The position numbers and the translations under genes are program-made. Positions 12,848-20,595 of a stretch of DNA of 32,883 nucleotides are shown in pieces. The first letter of the stretch is position 1. Each line of letters opens with the position of its first letter. The DNA comes from a virus: the IMG/VR virus record IMGVR_UViG_3300023284_001561, positions 1 to 32,883 of that record; one strand, 5' to 3'. The notes beneath the pieces were generated by a model. It was not told where the DNA came from and made no database searches. It saw nothing but the letters and a program-made list of their open reading frames with translations.

Positions 12848-13600
12848 TTATTTTTTTATTAGCCCGTCGGTCCAGGACGTCCAGGCCTCTATTTCCTCTA
12901 TTTCGGCCATATAAGGGCCGTCATCAATAGCCGTTTCCAGCCAATATTCTTCTTTCAACGTGAAATAGCCGTATCGCCCGCGCCCGCTTCCCCAGGAGTT
13001 AAGCAAAACGCGCCATTTTGTCAACTCGCCCTGGTCGTCGTCCTGTTCCAGGGTGGCGCAAAGTAGGGTTGCATGGCCGCCTTTGTGCTTTCTTGAGGCT
13101 TCGTGATTAATACAACCCGATTCGGTCGACACGTCAAACCAACCGGGCGTTATAAAGTGACCTTGTACCAGTGGGGCGTCCAGTAATGCCCTGTTTACGC
13201 TGTTCCAGTCCTGGGCAATTCGTACCAGGTCGGACCCCTCTGGAATCCAGCCCAGGGAAACCGCGGCCTCGAAACCCTGGCTGATATGCAAGCCCCCGTT
13301 TAACTTATTCCCCCAGAACAGGCGCCGCCCTTCTTTCCAGATCGCCCGCCCGTCGATTTGCTCGCCCTCTGGGATAGCTCGTGGGTGAATATAGCGCCTT
13401 ACCATAGCCTCAATCCAATTTGCCCAGGCGTGGCCAACACATGAGTCCCCTTTCTGGTTAAAAGTCGGTAGCATATAGCCGAACCAGGTAGAAACCGGGC
13501 CCACGTCGCCAGATATAACCGACGAAGCCGCCAGGGGGGCGTCTGGTACAAGCGCGCCGCGCCAGGCGTTGGGGTCCTCGGTTATCGCGCCGCCGTTCAC
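12848..13600 (-). CDS. Papain-like (C1 fold) cysteine protease
   Basis: The 250-aa protein shows the full C1 catalytic set in the normal order. Gln49 (oxyanion hole) and Cys54 lie in NQKGDSCVGHAWANWIEAM, His176 in KGGHATLLCAT, and Asn201 in LLNSWGSGRGRYGYFTL. The NSWG signature is typical of papain. There is no signal peptide and no pro-domain of usual size, so it may act in the cytoplasm, in the virion, or on peptidoglycan after lysis begins. The GTG start overlaps the lipoprotein stop (GTGA). It is uncommon in phage genomes. Confidence 0.82.
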   Translation of the reverse strand: MNGGAITEDPNAWRGALVPDAPLAASSVISGDVGPVSTWFGYMLPTFNQKGDSCVGHAWANWIEAMVRRYIHPRAIPEGEQIDGRAIWKEGRRLFWGNKLNGGLHISQGFEAAVSLGWIPEGSDLVRIAQDWNSVNRALLDAPLVQGHFITPGWFDVSTESGCINHEASRKHKGGHATLLCATLEQDDDQGELTKWRVLLNSWGSGRGRYGYFTLKEEYWLETAIDDGPYMAEIEEIEAWTSWTDGLIKK

Positions 13601-13854
13601 TGGGCCACCGTGGCGGGCGCTGGGGCGTTGGTTGGCGCGCTGTTCGTCCAGGTGCCGGGAAAGTTCGTCCAGGATGGCGGCGCTACCAGGTTGCCGTCTG
13701 CGTCCCTCAACTGGCCCGGATATGGGAATTTACCGCCTAGAGTGGGGTCGGTTTGACAACCGGAAATCATTAAAACCAGCGCCATAGATACAAACAGGGC
13801 CGCCAGGGCCAGAAAAATAAGGGCGGGCTTATTGTTTGGGGGTTCCGGTATCAT
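13597..13854 (-). CDS. Small lipoprotein (o-spanin-like candidate)
   Basis: The 85-aa protein has a hydrophobic stretch (ALIFLALAALFVSMALVLM) ending in the lipobox ISGC, with Cys33 the likely lipidated residue. The mature part is short and Pro/Asn/Thr-rich, ending PTNAPAPATVAQ. Short Pro-rich lipoproteins in late operons are often outer-membrane spanin subunits, and a spanin would imply a diderm host. No matching i-spanin is certain; the upstream membrane/coiled-coil gene is a candidate partner. Confidence 0.65.
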   Translation of the reverse strand: MIPEPPNNKPALIFLALAALFVSMALVLMISGCQTDPTLGGKFPYPGQLRDADGNLVAPPSWTNFPGTWTNSAPTNAPAPATVAQ

Positions 13855-14210
13855 TTCTGCCTTTCCTTGTTTTCTCTCACCTTATCAACCCAGGCTATAA
13901 TATGGGCAAAGTCGTCCTTGTGAAATATCGGCAATGTCAAATCTGGGTATAAGTCTAAAACATATTCGGGCGGTAGGCTAGACATTACCATAGCAGGCGC
14001 CTCCGCCGCGCATACCTCGGCAAACCCGGCGCCGGACAAAGGGGGCAACCGATAATCTACTATATAGGCGTCGAACCCCTCAACTTGAACCATGCGCGCG
14101 GCGTCTGATAGGTTCGACGCATAGCGAACATCGTGACCCTCCAGGGCGTCGGATAACAAAAGAATCATATCAGGGTCATCATCGACCAGTAGAATTTTTA
14201 GACAAGTCAC
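13851..14210 (-). CDS. Stand-alone CheY-like response regulator receiver protein
   Basis: The 119-aa protein is a complete receiver domain. The acidic pocket is LLVDDDPD (Asp10-12), the phosphoacceptor is Asp52 in YIVDYRLPPLSG, the Ser pair is in MVMSS (77-78), and the conserved Lys98 is in FHKDD. All key residues for phosphorylation by a histidine kinase are present and there is no output domain. The GTG start overlaps the upstream stop (GTGA) and the stop overlaps the lipoprotein start (ATGA), so it belongs to the late operon. It could divert host two-component signalling; the target is unknown. Confidence 0.88.
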   Translation of the reverse strand: MTCLKILLVDDDPDMILLLSDALEGHDVRYASNLSDAARMVQVEGFDAYIVDYRLPPLSGAGFAEVCAAEAPAMVMSSLPPEYVLDLYPDLTLPIFHKDDFAHIIAWVDKVRENKERQK

Positions 14211-14635
14211 TGGCGTTTCTTTCGTCTGTGTATGGTTTCAGAAGCGCCTACAAGCTGGGTAACGGCTTCGATCTGTTCGCTTACCTGGCTTTGGTGTTCG
14301 GAATGTGTCTCGGCAAGCTGCAAAAGCTTGTTGATTCTATCCGACTGAGCCTCCCCGGCGCGCGTCGCTATTTTTGAGTGTTCTTGCATAACGGCTAACT
14401 GGGTCTGTATTGCGTGGGCGGTCGTCTGCAAATCCTTAACCGCTTCCCAGGCGTCGCATTCGGCGGGCGGTGCTGGCGGTGGTGGTGGCGGTGCCTCTGT
14501 GGCGGCCTTGGTGTCCCCCCTGGATTGCTGCCACCGCATGAAATCGAAACAAAGTTTAAACGCATACATTACACAAGCCCCCAGGCCGGTATATTTAAGG
14601 GTTGTGAGGTCGCTTGATAAGGCGTCTGCGAGCAT
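14207..14635 (-). CDS. Membrane-anchored coiled-coil protein, holin/spanin candidate (142 aa)
   Basis: I take the ATG at 14635 because GGGAG lies 8 bases upstream. A TTG at 14683 would extend it into the previous gene. The N-terminus has a hydrophobic span (residues about 9-32, LTTLKYTGLGACVMYAFKLCFDFM). It is followed by a Pro-rich linker (APPPPPPAPPAE) and a long helical region rich in Gln and Glu, probably a coiled coil. A membrane span plus coiled coil suits an i-spanin or a holin-like protein; position next to lipoprotein and protease genes supports a lysis role. Confidence 0.55.
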   Translation of the reverse strand: MLADALSSDLTTLKYTGLGACVMYAFKLCFDFMRWQQSRGDTKAATEAPPPPPPAPPAECDAWEAVKDLQTTAHAIQTQLAVMQEHSKIATRAGEAQSDRINKLLQLAETHSEHQSQVSEQIEAVTQLVGASETIHRRKKRQ

Positions 14636-14663
14636 TGGCGCTACTCCCGGCGTTATTAGCCCG

Positions 14664-15062
14664 TTATGGGCCGGTTGGAACAAAAATCTTTAGATCGAAA
14701 ACATGAAACATATTGGTACTGGTTGGAAAAACGCCTATTTCAAGCTGTGTAACGGTTGAGTTTGTGCCCTGGATATCGTCAATAATCGCCTGGGTAAGCG
14801 GGCCGCCGACTTCAAATTGCATACGGGAATACCAGAAAACCTCCCGCAAATCGTTTGTGTCGCTATTCAGGCCGAACGATACGCCCTGGCTGCAAGCGTT
14901 TGTCTTGCCGCATTGTACGTCTATAAGCGCGTGTACTCGGTTTACTTCGCTGGTTGAAAGGTTGTCGTGTTTCATCCATACGCCCACGACGTCCAAGTCA
15001 TTTGTTGCCTGGGCCGCTACGCCCAGCGTAAGAATAGCCGCAAATATAAAGCTTTTCATCAT
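14664..15062 (-). CDS. Exported hypothetical protein (132 aa)
   Basis: Start at the first of two adjacent ATGs (15062), right after the upstream stop and 8 bases past AAAGG. Residues 1-20 form a signal peptide (FIFAAILTLGVAAQA|T). The mature part has two Cys (QCGKTNACSQG) that could make a disulfide in the periplasm, and beta-like segments (VTQLEIGVFPTSTNMFHVFDLKIFV). No family is recognised. Confidence 0.65.
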   Translation of the reverse strand: MMKSFIFAAILTLGVAAQATNDLDVVGVWMKHDNLSTSEVNRVHALIDVQCGKTNACSQGVSFGLNSDTNDLREVFWYSRMQFEVGGPLTQAIIDDIQGTNSTVTQLEIGVFPTSTNMFHVFDLKIFVPTGP

Positions 15063-15063
15063 A

Positions 15064-15891
15064 TCAATTACCTTTCGTGCCGACGGTTGAGTCAAAAAAG
15101 GCCTGCACTTCGGCATCTGAAAGACGGACGTTCCACATAGCAACGTCATCAATCAAGCCAATCCAGGGCGACGTTGAACCCAGGCCAAAGTCCTCATTCC
15201 AGCCAATAAGCCAGCGATTGTTGACTTGGATTTCTGTCCAGTTTACCGAATCCGTTACCTGTATTTCATTTACCAGGGCGCCCGCCGAGCTAGAAAAGAA
15301 AAACTCTGCTTTGTCGTCCGAAGCGCTACCCCTGACAAGCCAGAAACGCCACTTGTTTATAGTCAAGTCGCCCGCGGTGCTATGCCAGGGCAATCCGGTT
15401 ATATCGTGGTGGTGGGTAGAAACCCGAAAAAGGGGCCGGTGCGTATTCACAATAAATGAATTTTGTATTCCGTTCTGACTGGCGCCGCCGCCGTCGGGCA
15501 AGTTCGGCCCTTTCATAGCCAGGGGGGCGGAAGCGATACGGAAAGCCGTGGTTTCCTTGGCCCAAAAACACCAGGTAACGTCCGCCTCGGTATCCAGAAA
15601 GGCCAAGTCTGTCCCTATAACCCAGTAATCGTTGCCGTCATGCGACGTATAACCGCCTGTTAGCGTTGGCGTACTTGACCCCCCTGGGTCAACCAGGTCA
15701 TAGGCCGCGCCCAGGGTGCCCGCGTTGGCCGTTGAACCGCCTTCAAACTGGTACAGGGTCAAGGGGTCGGGGAAGTCAAAGACTGGCTCCGAGTCGCCCA
15801 CAAAGCCCACCGGGAAAGGCAAGGCCAACACGCCAGCGACAAATACAGCCACAAGCCCGACCGCCAAAGATGATATTTTCCAGGCGCTCAA
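15064..15891 (-). CDS. LamG/concanavalin A-like lectin-fold protein with N-terminal hydrophobic signal
   Basis: The N-terminus (SLAVGLVAVFVAGVLALPFPVGF) is a signal peptide or anchor. The remainder is a LamG-type beta-sandwich, with LTLYQFEGGSTANAGTLG at the start, WCFWAKE, INKWRFWLVRG, and the closing IGLIDDVAMWNVRLSDAEVQAFF, the diagnostic end of Laminin_G_3 domains. Such domains bind carbohydrate, so it may act in adhesion to host glycans. The TTG start overlaps the fibre-like gene (TTGA). Confidence 0.8.
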   Translation of the reverse strand: MSAWKISSLAVGLVAVFVAGVLALPFPVGFVGDSEPVFDFPDPLTLYQFEGGSTANAGTLGAAYDLVDPGGSSTPTLTGGYTSHDGNDYWVIGTDLAFLDTEADVTWCFWAKETTAFRIASAPLAMKGPNLPDGGGASQNGIQNSFIVNTHRPLFRVSTHHHDITGLPWHSTAGDLTINKWRFWLVRGSASDDKAEFFFSSSAGALVNEIQVTDSVNWTEIQVNNRWLIGWNEDFGLGSTSPWIGLIDDVAMWNVRLSDAEVQAFFDSTVGTKGN

Positions 15892-17156
15892 GGCGTAAAC
15901 CCCTTGATTGTTGGGACCGCGTAGAATTTCGACCCGCTACGGGCTACAAACGTTATTACGTCCTCCTTGCCCCCGGTCGTCGTCAAGGTCGGCGCGGAAA
16001 CGCCATCGCCCCAGTCGTAACCCGCCGCCCAGGTAACCGTCCGCGTCCCCGTCCCGTCCTGTTGTAGCAGTAGCATATAGGTTGCCCCTGGCTGGATATT
16101 GCTGGGTAAGTTGATTGTGGGGTTTCCGGTCAGAATAACAAATTGAATATTTCCATTATCGGCATCCCAGTCCAAGGACGCATTATAGGCTATTTCGTTG
16201 ATTCCCACGTTATACACCTGGCCGGTGATCGCCAGGTTACCGTTTAAGGTGGTGTCGCTATTCACGTTTATTCCGTTTGTTGCCACCAATTCAAGGGTAT
16301 CGTTGGCCCGGATTTCTATGGGGCCGGTTACGCCCGCGTGGATATAGCCCGCGGACAGCGCCGGGGAAGCGCCAAAAAGTACGTTGGTCGTGAAAACAAC
16401 ATAATTCGTCAGCGCGTGATTCAACATAGGCGTCCCCTCAGAGGAGCCCAGGGTACGCGTTTGCCAATTGTAAGAAATTGTGGCCGTAGAGTCCTGTAAA
16501 TGCCTCAAGTTCAACAAGGCGACGGGGTTTCCCGCCGTGTCCCTGACTTGGCCGTCTGTGCCGCTTATCATTTCCTGGCCGGTTGAGTATACAAGGGACG
16601 TAGCCGTTGACGTCGCCAGGATCGCCGCCAGGTATTCAACGTTATTCGTCAATACCCAGGGCGCTTCACCGGTGTTTTGTACGCTGTCCCAATTAACGAT
16701 TTGTTGCAAGTTGAGTGTACCGGGCCCGCCTGTTATAGGGCTCCGGCTTACCGCCAGGGTTCCCTTGCCCAGGACGAAAGCGCTACCTATTTCGGTGCTA
16801 TTGGTCTGTACTGCTTGCCAGAAAAAGGACCCGTTTTGCGCCAGGTCAGATGCCGGGATTTCAAGGTCAAAATAGTTGTCTGTAGTGTTCGCGCTGGCCT
16901 CAATCAACACCATAGACGTCGAAAGGTCCCAGTTTGTCCCGTAGCCGAACAAAATAAAGTCGTCGACCGTCAAGGTGTTTAGCTCGCCCTCTGTATAGCT
17001 GTAAATCCTGACTTTTGTAGTCGATAATTGGACGGTGCTTATAACTTTCGACTCGGTGGCGCTCTGGGATTCAACGCGAACGTTTATGTGTGGCGCGCCC
17101 AGGGAGCATGACGCCCCCAGGGCAAGCGCCATTATTGCAAATATGTAGGTTTTCAT
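15888..17156 (-). CDS. Fibre-like protein with signal peptide
   Basis: The 422-aa protein starts with a Sec signal (residues 1-21). An N-terminal beta domain (about 25-150, VRIYSYTEGELNTLTVDDFILFGYG) recalls BppU-type upper domains of phage receptor-binding proteins. A central region of repeated beta strands (TLELVATNGINVNSDTTLNG) follows. The C-terminal segment (TINLPSNIQPGATYMLLLQQ, then TWAAGYDWGDG) is a pattern common at phage tail-fibre ends. A tail fibre with an export signal is unusual. It overlaps the upstream gene by ATGA. Confidence 0.75.
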   Translation of the reverse strand: MKTYIFAIMALALGASCSLGAPHINVRVESQSATESKVISTVQLSTTKVRIYSYTEGELNTLTVDDFILFGYGTNWDLSTSMVLIEASANTTDNYFDLEIPASDLAQNGSFFWQAVQTNSTEIGSAFVLGKGTLAVSRSPITGGPGTLNLQQIVNWDSVQNTGEAPWVLTNNVEYLAAILATSTATSLVYSTGQEMISGTDGQVRDTAGNPVALLNLRHLQDSTATISYNWQTRTLGSSEGTPMLNHALTNYVVFTTNVLFGASPALSAGYIHAGVTGPIEIRANDTLELVATNGINVNSDTTLNGNLAITGQVYNVGINEIAYNASLDWDADNGNIQFVILTGNPTINLPSNIQPGATYMLLLQQDGTGTRTVTWAAGYDWGDGVSAPTLTTTGGKEDVITFVARSGSKFYAVPTIKGFTP

Positions 17157-17401
17157 GGCTTCGGCTTTTCCTTTGGGCTGTTTTGCTGGGCGATTTGTAG
17201 GGCTCCGGTGACAACCCGATTATATAGCGCTTGGGCGTGGGGGTAAAGTTCATCGTTCATAGCCAGGGGCAAGTTTTGGATAGCATGGCACAAAACGCTC
17301 GCCTCCATATCATTCAACTCTAGGGCCAGCGTCGACTTGATTACAGGCGCGGCCTTCTTTTTGCTGGCTTTTTTCTTCTTGGTTCTGTTCGGCTTTGGCA
17401 T
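17153..17401 (-). CDS. Small Lys-rich protein (82 aa)
   Basis: Start ATG at 17401 follows AAGGGG. The first 22 residues are extremely Lys-rich (PKPNRTKKKKASKKKAAP). The rest is a helix pair (LALELNDMEASVLCHAIQNL, then ALYNRVVTGALQIA). Its basic tail suits nucleic-acid or polyanion binding. It is the one clearly cytosolic-looking protein inside the exported cluster. No family is recognised. Confidence 0.6.
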   Translation of the reverse strand: MPKPNRTKKKKASKKKAAPVIKSTLALELNDMEASVLCHAIQNLPLAMNDELYPHAQALYNRVVTGALQIAQQNSPKEKPKP

Positions 17402-17417
17402 GGTTTCCCCTTTAGTT

Positions 17418-17684
17418 TTACTCAGACACGACAATCCATACGCCATTTGTTAGCCTATGGAAGGTGTTTGTTGTTGGATTGCCTATATAATAAAAAGGGT
17501 GTGGAATGCCAGAAACAACCGACTCAGCGCTCGCATCAAAGGCCCCGTCTGTAGCCCAACTATTGGTAGAAACGTACCCACCGCGTAACAAGTTGCCCGT
17601 TGCGGTTTCGATAACACCGTTGCCGCCAGCAAGCAAAGCCGCCGCCAACGTCACCAAAAACAAAAAGAATGCTGAAATTTTCAT
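17418..17684 (-). CDS. Small exported protein (88 aa)
   Basis: Start ATG at 17684 overlaps the upstream stop (ATGA). Residues 1-20 are a signal peptide (SAFFLFLVTLAAALLA|GG). The mature 68 residues are small, polar and aromatic, ending HRLTNGVWIVVSE. No family is recognised. Confidence 0.65.
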   Translation of the reverse strand: MKISAFFLFLVTLAAALLAGGNGVIETATGNLLRGGYVSTNSWATDGAFDASAESVVSGIPHPFYYIGNPTTNTFHRLTNGVWIVVSE

Positions 17685-18445
17685 TTTAGTTCGTCGTCCC
17701 ATTTTAATAGCATTATACCCAGCCGGTTTTTCGTGTGGGTAACCTTGTATTCTACCTCCTGGCTCGCGTCGGTCAGGATGTCCGCCCTATAATAAGTAAA
17801 ATCCCCGCTTTTGTGTCCGTTCTGGATTCTCGCCAGGGCCCAGTCCGCATCTTTGGCCTTTATCCTTGCCGAGTCGTTATCTTCTGGCCCGGCGCCCAGG
17901 CCGGTTTTAAACTCGATTTCGATAGTTGCCTTTTTCGACGTCGGGGGAACCAGGGAGCCCAGGCCCACCGTTGTATAGTTGGTTGCGCTACCCCCGCCCA
18001 TAACTCTAAGGTCTGCCTTTTGTTCGTCGTACCAATAAGCCCGGTCCCGACCGCTACCGCTCTGCCTAAAATCCAGTAAATCGCCGCCCGGGCCGTTCCT
18101 TATCCAGCCGATCCGCCTGGCCGCGTCATAGCCTACGGGGGTCGCGGCGTTGGTCGAAAGTACCGCCTCATACGCCTCATTAGTTTTTGCAATATAGACG
18201 GCATACCACATATCAGGCGCCTCCGCCCCCGCGTCAAGGTCGTCGGGTAGCGTGACGGTGACGGTATTGGTGAAGTTCAGATAACCTTTGCCGTCCGAAT
18301 CAATACAGGTTCCGACGGCAATTGTTACGTTTGAGGCGCCGCCGTAGGTCATTTCTAGGCCCGATATGTAACCGGTTTGATTTACCATTGTGACGCCACA
18401 AGTTATGGCCGCCAGAAATCCCATCAAAGCTATTTTCTTATACAT
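17681..18445 (-). CDS. Exported tail-appendage-like protein (254 aa)
   Basis: Start ATG at 18445 follows GGTGG. The signal-like N-terminus is KKIALMGFLAAITCGVTM. The body has the motif WYAVYIAKTNEAYEAVLSTN, then PVGYDAARRIGWIRN, a pattern frequent in phage tail-appendage proteins (WY-hydrophobic, LSTNA, GYDxxRRIG). C-terminal beta strands follow. With the neighbours it forms a run of fibre-like proteins bearing signals. Confidence 0.72.
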   Translation of the reverse strand: MYKKIALMGFLAAITCGVTMVNQTGYISGLEMTYGGASNVTIAVGTCIDSDGKGYLNFTNTVTVTLPDDLDAGAEAPDMWYAVYIAKTNEAYEAVLSTNAATPVGYDAARRIGWIRNGPGGDLLDFRQSGSGRDRAYWYDEQKADLRVMGGGSATNYTTVGLGSLVPPTSKKATIEIEFKTGLGAGPEDNDSARIKAKDADWALARIQNGHKSGDFTYYRADILTDASQEVEYKVTHTKNRLGIMLLKWDDELK

Positions 18446-18452
18446 ATCCACC

Positions 18453-19253
18453 TCAATCGTACTGTACAAAAAGCTGTATTCGCACATCTTCCGGGCTGTC
18501 GCCCTTTTCGTCTATATCCATCGTAAAGAAATCGCCCGCCGCAAAGGCCACCACGTCCGGCAATATAGCCTCAAAAATATAGTTGTCATCCTTGCCCCCT
18601 GCGTCGCCTACAATCGTCGGCCTATTGCCCTGGGTTGTATATACGGTTGTGCCCGTCGTTCCCCCCCTGGCTGTGGTTATGGGCTTTGTAGGGACGTGCA
18701 AATTGATGTCGAACGTTGCCGGGGTTCCAACAAGGTCCTTGCGTTTTATGGCTGTAACGACAATAGACACAATTTGCCCAGCCTGGGCAAACGCGCGTAT
18801 TCCGTCGATGCCGTCGCCGTCGTTGATAGGGCCGTTTATAATCCACGCAACTTCCTCCTGGGACCTGACAGCGCTAGCCCCCAGCGCCGCGTCGATGCCC
18901 GCCAGGTGTTCGGATATCGTGTTTGTAGCAACCGCAACGTAACCGGTGGGCGCATAGGTCGCGGGAGTGGCCGCGCCGTCTGCTAGATTGAGCGTAAGGA
19001 CCCCATTGGAGTCCGTACCTAGCAACGGAATCGGGTTTGTAAAGCCGCCCAGGGTGAAAAACGTCAAATTGGTGGGCCATTGCATAAGGCTTTCCCGCAT
19101 ATCCCAGGTTACAGAACCCATGCTGGTCGTCGATACCCCCTGGCTTTCCATATCCAATAAGCCCGTAGTCAGGTCGACCGAAACCGGCGAAAAGTTTGTC
19201 TGGGCGTATATCGGCCCGCAGATAAAAACCAGCAATATTGCCAAATTCTTCAT
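18453..19253 (-). CDS. Exported structural-like protein (266 aa)
   Basis: Residues 1-18 are a signal peptide (LAILLVFICGPIYA|Q). The body is beta-rich, with Gly/Thr-rich segments and the sequence MGSVTWDMRESLMQWPTNL. The C-terminus looks like a beta-sandwich (TFDINLHVPTK, then FFTMDIDEKGDSPEDVRIQLFVQYD). It directly follows the 443-aa tail protein. I infer a tail-appendage or surface protein. Confidence 0.65.
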   Translation of the reverse strand: MKNLAILLVFICGPIYAQTNFSPVSVDLTTGLLDMESQGVSTTSMGSVTWDMRESLMQWPTNLTFFTLGGFTNPIPLLGTDSNGVLTLNLADGAATPATYAPTGYVAVATNTISEHLAGIDAALGASAVRSQEEVAWIINGPINDGDGIDGIRAFAQAGQIVSIVVTAIKRKDLVGTPATFDINLHVPTKPITTARGGTTGTTVYTTQGNRPTIVGDAGGKDDNYIFEAILPDVVAFAAGDFFTMDIDEKGDSPEDVRIQLFVQYD

Positions 19254-19260
19254 AATTCCC

Positions 19261-20592
19261 TTATGGAGTACACAAAATCCCGTTATTTATTACACACTCT
19301 ACAGGACCGCCAGGCCCCACCCGCGTCAAGCGTACCGTTTCGCCGTCAATGGCTATTTTCCCGCTAACCTTCAACTCCCCGGCAAAGTCAAAGGTAACCT
19401 GGCTGCCTGCGTCGGTCGTCTGCAAAACCAGGTCATCAAGCCCGCTGCCACCGGTGGCGGTCGTCGTGACCCGCTCAACCGAAGCCCTAAACTCTGTCCC
19501 GCCGCCCCCGTCGTCGCCCCAGCGATTGTTAACCGGGTCGACAACATAAGCCAGGACGTTCGCGTGGATTTCCCCGGTTGTGTGAAAGGTCTTATCCTCG
19601 GGGACCGTAGCGCCTGAATATCGCAAATATCGGGGGTCGTGATCTTCGCACAACTCCCCGCCGCCGTCGGCAAAGTCGCCCGTTGTCGATCCGGTGATTG
19701 AATCTATTTCGTGGTGCTGAATTATCGCGCTCCAGGTAGCCCCCAGGCCAGGCGTTGCGTCGATGATAGAAATAATTTCGTTGATAAAGTCGATGTCTAC
19801 AATATTGCTGGCGAATAGGTCTTGAACGCCCTGCAAAGTCCCGTATTTGAGGGTTTTGTTTACGTCGTCGTCCTGCCATAAAAGGACGTCGGCTAACGTT
19901 GGCGTGACGTCCGGGTGTGTATCCCAGTCGAATAGCTGCAACGTCTGGCGGTGTAGGCCGCCCCGGTCGGCGTATTGTAGGCTGTTGTATTTGCGATCAA
20001 TAAAGGCCTCGGGTGGGTTTGTCACATCAAAGGCGCTGTCTGAGTCGGGGATAATAGCAAAATCATCTATATCACCGGTCCAAAATTGCTTCCAGACCGA
20101 GCCCGTAAACTTGCCGATTACCCTAATTACGTTGTTGGTATCGCCTGGCTCTGGGTCCGTGATGCTGCTTTTTATCGTGACCTTAAAGGGCGCCAGGGCT
20201 GGGTCCTCATCGGCATTTGTAAGCAACACAAACTCGCGCTCCAACTCCAAATAAATATAGTCCTCTGTCCCGTAGCTAGTGATTGTCTGGTAACCCTTGT
20301 CCAGGTCCAGGGTGATACTGACCTTTTTCCCGCGACGGCTCCAGGCGCCCAGGTAAACAAAGGACGTGCCGTCTAGCTGGTCGATTAGCTGAAAGCGCAA
20401 AGGCCCGTTATTCAACTCAGAGGAATCGACAATGATTTGCCACCCCAGGCCCTCGCCCCCTGGCGGCTTCTCAATATGGCATCCGATACCCTGGATATCG
20501 TTGAATATATTGGCGACGGTTTTAAGCCAGGCCGCCTGTATATTGGCGATAGGTTCGCCGGGCCTGAACACGTTATTTAGCGGAAACCCCAT
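19261..20592 (-). CDS. Tail protein, probable distal tail/fibre component (443 aa)
   Basis: No signal peptide. It starts NNVFRPGEPIANIQAAWLKTVANIF, like many phage proteins that open with an arm binding the virion. Beta-rich domains and a Gly-rich C-terminal part follow. It includes YADRGGLHRQTLQLFDW and ends with a small Cys-containing tail. Position after the tape measure supports a tail-tip or fibre role. Canonical Dit and Tal proteins were not recognised. Confidence 0.65.
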   Translation of the reverse strand: MGFPLNNVFRPGEPIANIQAAWLKTVANIFNDIQGIGCHIEKPPGGEGLGWQIIVDSSELNNGPLRFQLIDQLDGTSFVYLGAWSRRGKKVSITLDLDKGYQTITSYGTEDYIYLELEREFVLLTNADEDPALAPFKVTIKSSITDPEPGDTNNVIRVIGKFTGSVWKQFWTGDIDDFAIIPDSDSAFDVTNPPEAFIDRKYNSLQYADRGGLHRQTLQLFDWDTHPDVTPTLADVLLWQDDDVNKTLKYGTLQGVQDLFASNIVDIDFINEIISIIDATPGLGATWSAIIQHHEIDSITGSTTGDFADGGGELCEDHDPRYLRYSGATVPEDKTFHTTGEIHANVLAYVVDPVNNRWGDDGGGGTEFRASVERVTTTATGGSGLDDLVLQTTDAGSQVTFDFAGELKVSGKIAIDGETVRLTRVGPGGPVECVINNGILCTP

Positions 20593-20595
20593 TTT

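Noticed and set aside
15888-17156. Lipoprotein signal in the fibre-like protein (LGASC)
   Set aside because: The residue at -3 of the Cys is Gly instead of Leu/Val/Ile, so a normal Sec signal is more likely than a lipobox.
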